From Auxenochlorella pyrenoidosa (lineage: Eukaryota; Chlorophyta; Trebouxiophyceae; Chlorellales; Chlorellaceae): DNA of 18,560 nt. The notes below the pieces were generated by a model. The model was not told the origin of the DNA and made no database searches. It saw only the letters and a list, made by a program, of their open reading frames with translations. Where the stretch lies: contig KQ482063.1 of NCBI GenBank assembly GCA_001430745.1, positions 972,143 to 990,702 of the forward strand, in the 5' to 3' direction. A program made the position numbers and the translations under genes. Within the stretch, counting starts at the first letter, position 1; each line of letters starts with the position of its first letter. Shown here in pieces: positions 14,501-18,560 of the stretch.

Positions 14501-17500
14501 AAGATCCTCCTGCAGGTGTGGGCCTGCTCCCCAGTCGTTGCTGAGTGCGTACACGAGCAATGCCTGCGGGAGCCGCCCGCTCACGGCGGCGCGCCGAAGC
14601 GTGGGGCTCACCGCAAACGCGCCCTGGGCGCCCTTCTCTGTCATGAAAGACTCCAGGTCTTCAATGATGAGGTAGGGCCTGTGGGCACGGGGCCAGGGTG
14701 GGGCGGCAGCAGGGCATGTCAGTGGGAGCATGCAACACAAAGCAGAAGCTGGTCGCAGCGGCAGCGCACGCCTGCATCCCCGGGCAGCCCTTGCCTCGGC
14801 AGAGCTACTGCCGGCAAGTCGACTTAATCCAGCTTGCACTGCCAATTGAGTAGTGCGCAGGGCAGGCATGCAAGACGCGAGGGTTTTTCTTCAAAAGTGG
14901 GGAGGCTGGGCTCACCGGTCGGGGTCTGTCTTGATGTTGTGGAAGAGGAAGAAGGCGAGCCGCTTGGCCTCAATCTCTGTGGTGACCTGCAGGCCAGACC
15001 AGGTGGCAAACGCATCTGGTCAATAGCTTTGCCTGCCTGCTGACTGAGGCCTGCCTGTCGCAGGCGAGGCTCCGCTGCTCAACAGCCGGGCCGGCTCGTC
15101 TGCACGACTGCCGGCACGCCGTGCCGCCTGCGCAGCGGCTCCGGCAAGCCAAGAGGAAACCCTGCACTCGCCTTTTCCTGCCGCTGTGACATGGACAGCT
15201 CGTCGTAGAAGGTGACCTGCAGGCAACCACGAACTGTGGGCAGGGGTGTGAAGGCACAGGCTGCGGGCAACACTCAACAGACGCCCTTGCCTACTCATGC
15301 CACGTCAAGCAGCAGCTCGGCAGCGTTGAGGCCCTGAGAATCCCTGGCGTAGCGACGGCCAGCTGCTGCTTGACCACCCGCCGCGTGCACCTTTTGCTAG
15401 CGCTGGGCTGCTCACCGCTGCACTCACGCCCGCCCCCAACCCCCAAACCCCCCCACCCCCACACACACCACCACCACCACCAGCATCCCACCGCATGCCC
15501 GCGCCACCCCCTCAACACTCTGCCAACAAAGGCCCCCCCCTCGCCTGCAGCGCCTTCTTGCGGATGTGCTTCTCCACCCGGTTCATCTTCACCGCCAGCG
15601 CCACGTCGCCGCGCTGCAGCGCGCTGCTGGCGCTGCTGCTGCCCAGCAGCTCCAGCGTCTGCCCGGGGGGGAGAGGGGGGGTGGGTTGGGGGGCCGCGGG
15701 AATGTTGCAGAGGCGCATGCTCTGCACGGCGGGCCGTGCTTGCGCTAGGAAAGGCAGCTGGCAGGCGGCCTGCAGCTGTAGAGCCTGCTCCGCATGCTTG
15801 GATGCATGCAGCCAGAGGCCTGCCCTACCCACCTTTGACTGCTGCCGTGGCGGGGGGCCAGAGTTGCTGGCTGCCTCTACATTCGGGTTGTGAGTCGACG
15901 TGCTGCCAGCGCGCACGTCCTGCTTGGGCAGCGGCAGCTGGCGTGACGGCAGCGAGCCCTGCCGCGTCAACGCCGCCGCTGCGCTGCCGTGCCGCAGCAG
16001 CCCGGCGGCAGTGCTGCCCTGCCTGCCCGGCCCGGCTGCCATGCTGCCCTGCTTCAGCAGGGCTGCCGCAACGCTGCCCTGTCTCTGCACACCTCCGCCA
16101 AAATCGAGGGCAGCCTGCATCCAGAGAGCACCCAGCTGATTAGAGGCATGCAAACCCAGCAGAAAACTCAACTCGACAGTAACTTTCACTCCAGCGCCGA
16201 CTCCGAAAGGCAGTGCACTGGAGCCATGCTGTGATCAGGCAGGCTTGGCAGAGCTCGGAGAAGGTAGCGGCTCACCGCCTTGGCTGGAGACTTGGGCGGG
16301 CTGGGTTGCCCCCCAGCAAAGGTATTCAGGCCACCCAGCGGCACCCGCACAGGGCTGCCAGCAGCGCCCAGGCGGCCAGCCGCTGCCGAAGCAGGCGTGG
16401 CAGGCGGCGTGCCAATCTGGACCGCGACTGCAAGCAACCGGGGTTAGGAGGCAGGCAACGAAGGCGGGGCAGGGTGCATTTAGCTGCGTGACGCAGCTCC
16501 TGCGCCCTCATGTTCTATAACCGCTCTTGAGTGTGCTACATGCTGCACGCCCATTCCTGTTTCCCTGGAACATCTGTTGGCGCGAGCAAGCGAGCAGGCC
16601 AGCAGGCGCGCACCGCTGGTCGACCCCTCCTCCTTGGACTCATCAATGGGAGCCAGCCCCCTCACGTCCCCGGTAGAAGCGGTGAGCCGCCGCGAAGACC
16701 GGCTGAACAGGCGGGCAGGCGACAGCTGCAGGGGGGAGATGAGGGCGGCACAGCGGTCGGCACGCATGAAAGCGGCAGGGCACGCTTCAGATGGTTTGCT
16801 GGCCTTCTGCAAGAGCCTCGATATGGGGGTGGCTGTGTGCGGGAGCTGTGCATGGAGCAATCCTTGACCAGACTCTTAACCAGGCAGCGGACGGCAGAAA
16901 AGCAATTGCAGAGCAGCCAGCAGGCTAGAAAGAGGGCCGCTCCCCCAGCGCAGCGCAGCGCAGCGCAGGTGCCTACCCACCATCGAGCGGAATGAGCGTG
17001 AGCCCTGGAGGCCGGGCATGGGCGCCGACAGGCGGGACAGCCCAAGCTGCATGGCCCGCCCCTTCTTCCTGCGGGCGTGGCTTGGTGGGGGAGCAGAGAA
17101 GGCATGTAGCATGAGCGTTGCCCGGCCGACTGAGACGCATGCAGCGCCGGGCAGGTGGCCCAAAATAAACCTTTCAACCCGCAAAACCACATTTAAAAAA
17201 CGCAGCAGGCCCGCATCCCCCGGGTCACCTGCGCTGAGACTTGGCCTGTCCGCCGTCACCCTCGTCGTCTCCCTTGGCATCCAGCCCGTCGTCGCTGCCC
17301 TCCACGCCGCCCTCCTCGTCCTCGGCCCTCCAGCCGCGCCAGTCGGGGCGCTCCCGCGGCTGCAGCAGCGCGTGCAGGTAATGCTCCTGCACGCCAGCAG
17401 CCAGGCAGAGGAAGGCTTGGCGGCACGCCGCTGATGATTTGGGCAGTGGCCAGGCTGCGCCTGTTGCAGTTGCGGGGAAACCGGGCAGCACAACAGCCCG

Positions 17501-18480
17501 GCTGCCCGCCGGGCGGCAGGGCCCACCTTTTTCAGCGCCGCCCGCATCTTCTTCACGTGGCTCTCCCTGTTGAACTTAGAGGCAATCATCTTGGCCACGA
17601 GGACCTGCAAAGCGAGGCGAGACGAGGCGAGGCGGCCGTCACATCGGTGCGCTGCCCACCCCTTGGCGCTGCCGGCCGCTGCGTCTGCGACAGCCTGCGC
17701 CCAGCGCTGGGTGCACGCGGCGCCGCCGTCCCCTGCCTCTGGCCCCCTTCCCTCTGCCGCAAAACAAAAACAACAAAAAGAAACAGGAAAAAGTAAAACC
17801 TCCCGACCCCCGCACCTTGAGCAGCTCTGCTACGGTGAAGAGCAGCACACAGGACAGGATCTTCACGATGACCAGGTAGGCGCCCTCAAACCTGGCTGCA
17901 GGTGCGGCAGGGCAGGGGGTTGCGGCAGGGCAGATGAGGGGGAGAGCGTCGTGGCAAGCGTGCTCCAAACCGGAGCGCCTGGGTGGGACCCAGCGCTGGC
18001 AGGCAGCCCGCATGGCCCAGCGTGGCGTGGATGCCGGCCGCTGCAGCGCCCTCGTGGGCGTGGGCATGCGTGTGGGCAAGTGTACACAGCGGGCCCGGAG
18101 TTTGCGCTGGCAGCGGCGGTGCAGCTCACACTGCGCGGTGGATATGTCGGCATCACCGTATGCCGGGTCGTAGAGGCACGCCGCCCATGAGCCAAGCAGC
18201 AGGCCTGCACGCACCACCCAGGCCAGCGGGCGCTGCAGGGCACGCAGCGCAGCGCATGGACCAGTGCGAGACTGTGAGCGAGAGCGTGGCAGGGGGGCCA
18301 GCTTGACTGGGCAGGCCATGCTGCGCCCTGGCGTGCACGCCGTGCCTCCGGCCCGTTGCAGACGCAGAAGCCGCCATCCAGCCCGCAGGCTTGGGGCGGC
18401 ACCGGCGGATCAACCACACGCTCGCGCGAGTCAACGCACCCTGACAGTCCAGATGTAGAACAGGTACGCCTCATTGGTCA
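11540..18480 (-). CDS. MscS-like (MSL) mechanosensitive ion channel with EF-hand, 5' end outside window
   Basis: Exons in coding order: 18440-18480, 18130-18232, 17816-17895, 17527-17604, 17229-17386, 16981-17068, 16614-16725, 16276-16427, 15833-16114, 15545-15658, 15172-15216, 14916-14986, 14612-14678, 14302-14372, 14012-14082, 13801-13865, 13482-13577, 13198-13313, 12985-13045, 12681-12724, 12465-12534, 12186-12251, 11897-11989, 11540-11671. This gives 757 visible residues and a TAG stop. Members are membrane-tension-gated channels; this one resembles the plant MSL10 and fungal Msy type. Visible order: membrane segments near 15-33 and 53-75; an acidic stretch (121-147); a long Ser/Pro/Gly-rich loop with five 10-residue repeats (281-330); a pre-pore module containing YLIIEDLESFM; an EF-hand loop (466-477); a membrane helix IHTVFFFIYLLILGI (514-528); the pore helix (533-564); HPYDVGD (566-572); YPNSLLVNMPI of the beta domain; and a GP/LG-rich tail (about 734-757). 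Two introns have GC donors. The missing N-terminus probably contains further membrane helices. Confidence 0.95.
12727..12748. repeat. AGCAC pentamer repeat at a channel 3' splice site
   Basis: Three full AGCAC units plus partial copies lie within 3 nt of the exon boundary at 12724. In the transcript they read as TGTGC repeats ending in the GCAG acceptor. Confidence 0.8.
14987..15171 (-). other. GC-AG intron after the 45-nt channel exon
   Basis: The exon ends GAAAAG and the intron begins GCGAGT, a good match to the GC-donor consensus; the acceptor is CCTGCAG. Only this phase-0 cut joins to VTTEIEAKRLAFF. Using the GT two bases into GCGAGT plus two (GTGCAG) would put a stop codon in the next exon. 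Confidence 0.88.
15217..15544 (-). other. GC-AG intron before the 45-nt channel exon
   Basis: The exon ends GCGCTGCAG and the intron begins GCGAGG; the acceptor is CCTGCAG. Phase 0 joins HIRKKALQ to VTFYDEL. Reading on meets no GT in a usable phase before a stop. Confidence 0.85.
15425..15486 (-). repeat. C/CA/CAC low-complexity tract inside a channel intron
   Basis: Plus-strand CCCCCAACCCCC, CACACACA and CACCACCAC runs lie within the GC-AG intron 15217-15544. The transcript strand here is G/T-rich, so this is not a pyrimidine tract for that intron. Confidence 0.8.
15935..16084 (-). repeat. Five 30-bp coding repeats: 10-residue (R/K)(Q/H)GS units
   Basis: Within the largest channel exon (15833-16114), residues 281-330 of the visible protein form five units of exactly 10 residues. 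Each starts RQGS, KQGS, RQGS, RHGS and RQGS in order; the first four are followed by an Ala/Gly/Leu-rich hexapeptide and the fifth diverges. The Ser residues fall at 284, 294, 304, 314 and 324. The DNA units are similar but not identical, so the array is not a recent duplication. Confidence 0.93.
16946..16965. repeat. (CAGCG)4 pentamer repeat in a channel intron
   Basis: Four perfect CAGCG units lie about 15 nt downstream of the GTGGGT donor at 16980 in transcript sense (intron 16726-16980). Confidence 0.85.
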
Positions 18481-18488
18481 CTGAAGGA

Positions 18489-18510
18489 GGGGGGGGGGGG
18501 GGGGGGGGGG
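18489..18510 (-). repeat. 22-base G run (C run in the transcript) before the first visible channel exon
   Basis: Twenty-two consecutive G on the plus strand form a C tract ending a few bases before the CTTCAG acceptor of the exon starting at 18480. Its true length is doubtful because homopolymers of this size are error-prone. Confidence 0.85.
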
Positions 18511-18560
18511 CGAGGGCGAGGCGACGTGGGTAGTGCACTCGAGGCGAACCCGACGGCGCC
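18511..18560 (-). other. Probable channel intron continuing past the window edge
   Basis: The exon at 18440-18480 starts with two bases of a split codon, so at least one more upstream exon exists. Nothing in 18511-18560 is recognisable as coding sequence of the family. Confidence 0.5.

Noticed and set aside
15172..15175. Using GT in GCGAGTGCAG (cut after GCGA) as a normal donor for the 45-nt exon
   Set aside because: It leaves one extra base, which gives a stop codon within the next exon; the GC donor keeps frame.
16186..16437. Extending the channel exon past 16276 in the same frame
   Set aside because: Reading through the GTGAGC donor soon leaves family-like sequence; splicing to the acceptor at 16115 keeps phase and leads into the repeat exon.
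18233..18439. An extra channel exon with GLDGGFCVCNGPEA-like sequence
   Set aside because: Removing the whole stretch as one intron joins two segments that align as a continuous MSL helix region; no intermediate exon is needed.

Overview
The window is nuclear DNA from a GC-rich, intron-dense eukaryote, most likely a green alga and plausibly a Chlorella-like trebouxiophyte. Four points support this. Every recognisable gene is split into many short exons. An organellar-type tyrosyl-tRNA synthetase carries a transit-peptide-like leader. A TGTAA element, the usual chlorophyte polyadenylation signal, lies 84 nt past its stop codon. A plant/fungal-type MscS channel and a secreted chitin-deacetylase-like enzyme sit alongside it. 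The lineage is inferred from gene content and style, not from a database match.

Layout, left to right. (1) 204-1438, minus strand, 3' end outside the window: secreted polysaccharide (chitin) deacetylase, four exons visible. (2) 1439-2449: divergent intergenic region that should hold both promoters. (3) 2450-6337, plus strand: complete organellar tyrosyl-tRNA synthetase, 11 exons, 538 aa. (4) 6338-7240: convergent 3' region with no supported gene. (5) 7241-11004, minus strand: complete FemAB/GNAT-like protein (COG3146, formerly DUF482), 10 exons, 503 aa; only its short first exon is uncertain. (6) 11005-11539: intergenic. (7) 11540-18480, minus strand, 5' end outside the window: MscS-like mechanosensitive channel, 24 exons, 757 aa visible.

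All exon joins were worked out by hand from reading-frame continuity, splice dinucleotides and family motifs; each summed CDS stays in frame. Of 46 donors, 42 begin GT and 4 must begin GC, a high share for any eukaryote. About 43 of 46 acceptors end in GCAG, and +3 of the donor is usually G.

The genes do not form an obvious pathway. Three of them (wall-polysaccharide deacetylase, FemAB-like acyl-transfer protein, mechanosensitive channel) could relate to the cell envelope, but that link is speculative. The most interesting content is in the channel: an EF-hand loop with every canonical ligand position intact just before the pore domain, five exact 10-residue repeats carrying Arg/Lys-Gln/His-Gly-Ser, and a frame-neutral 45-nt exon flanked by two GC-AG introns.
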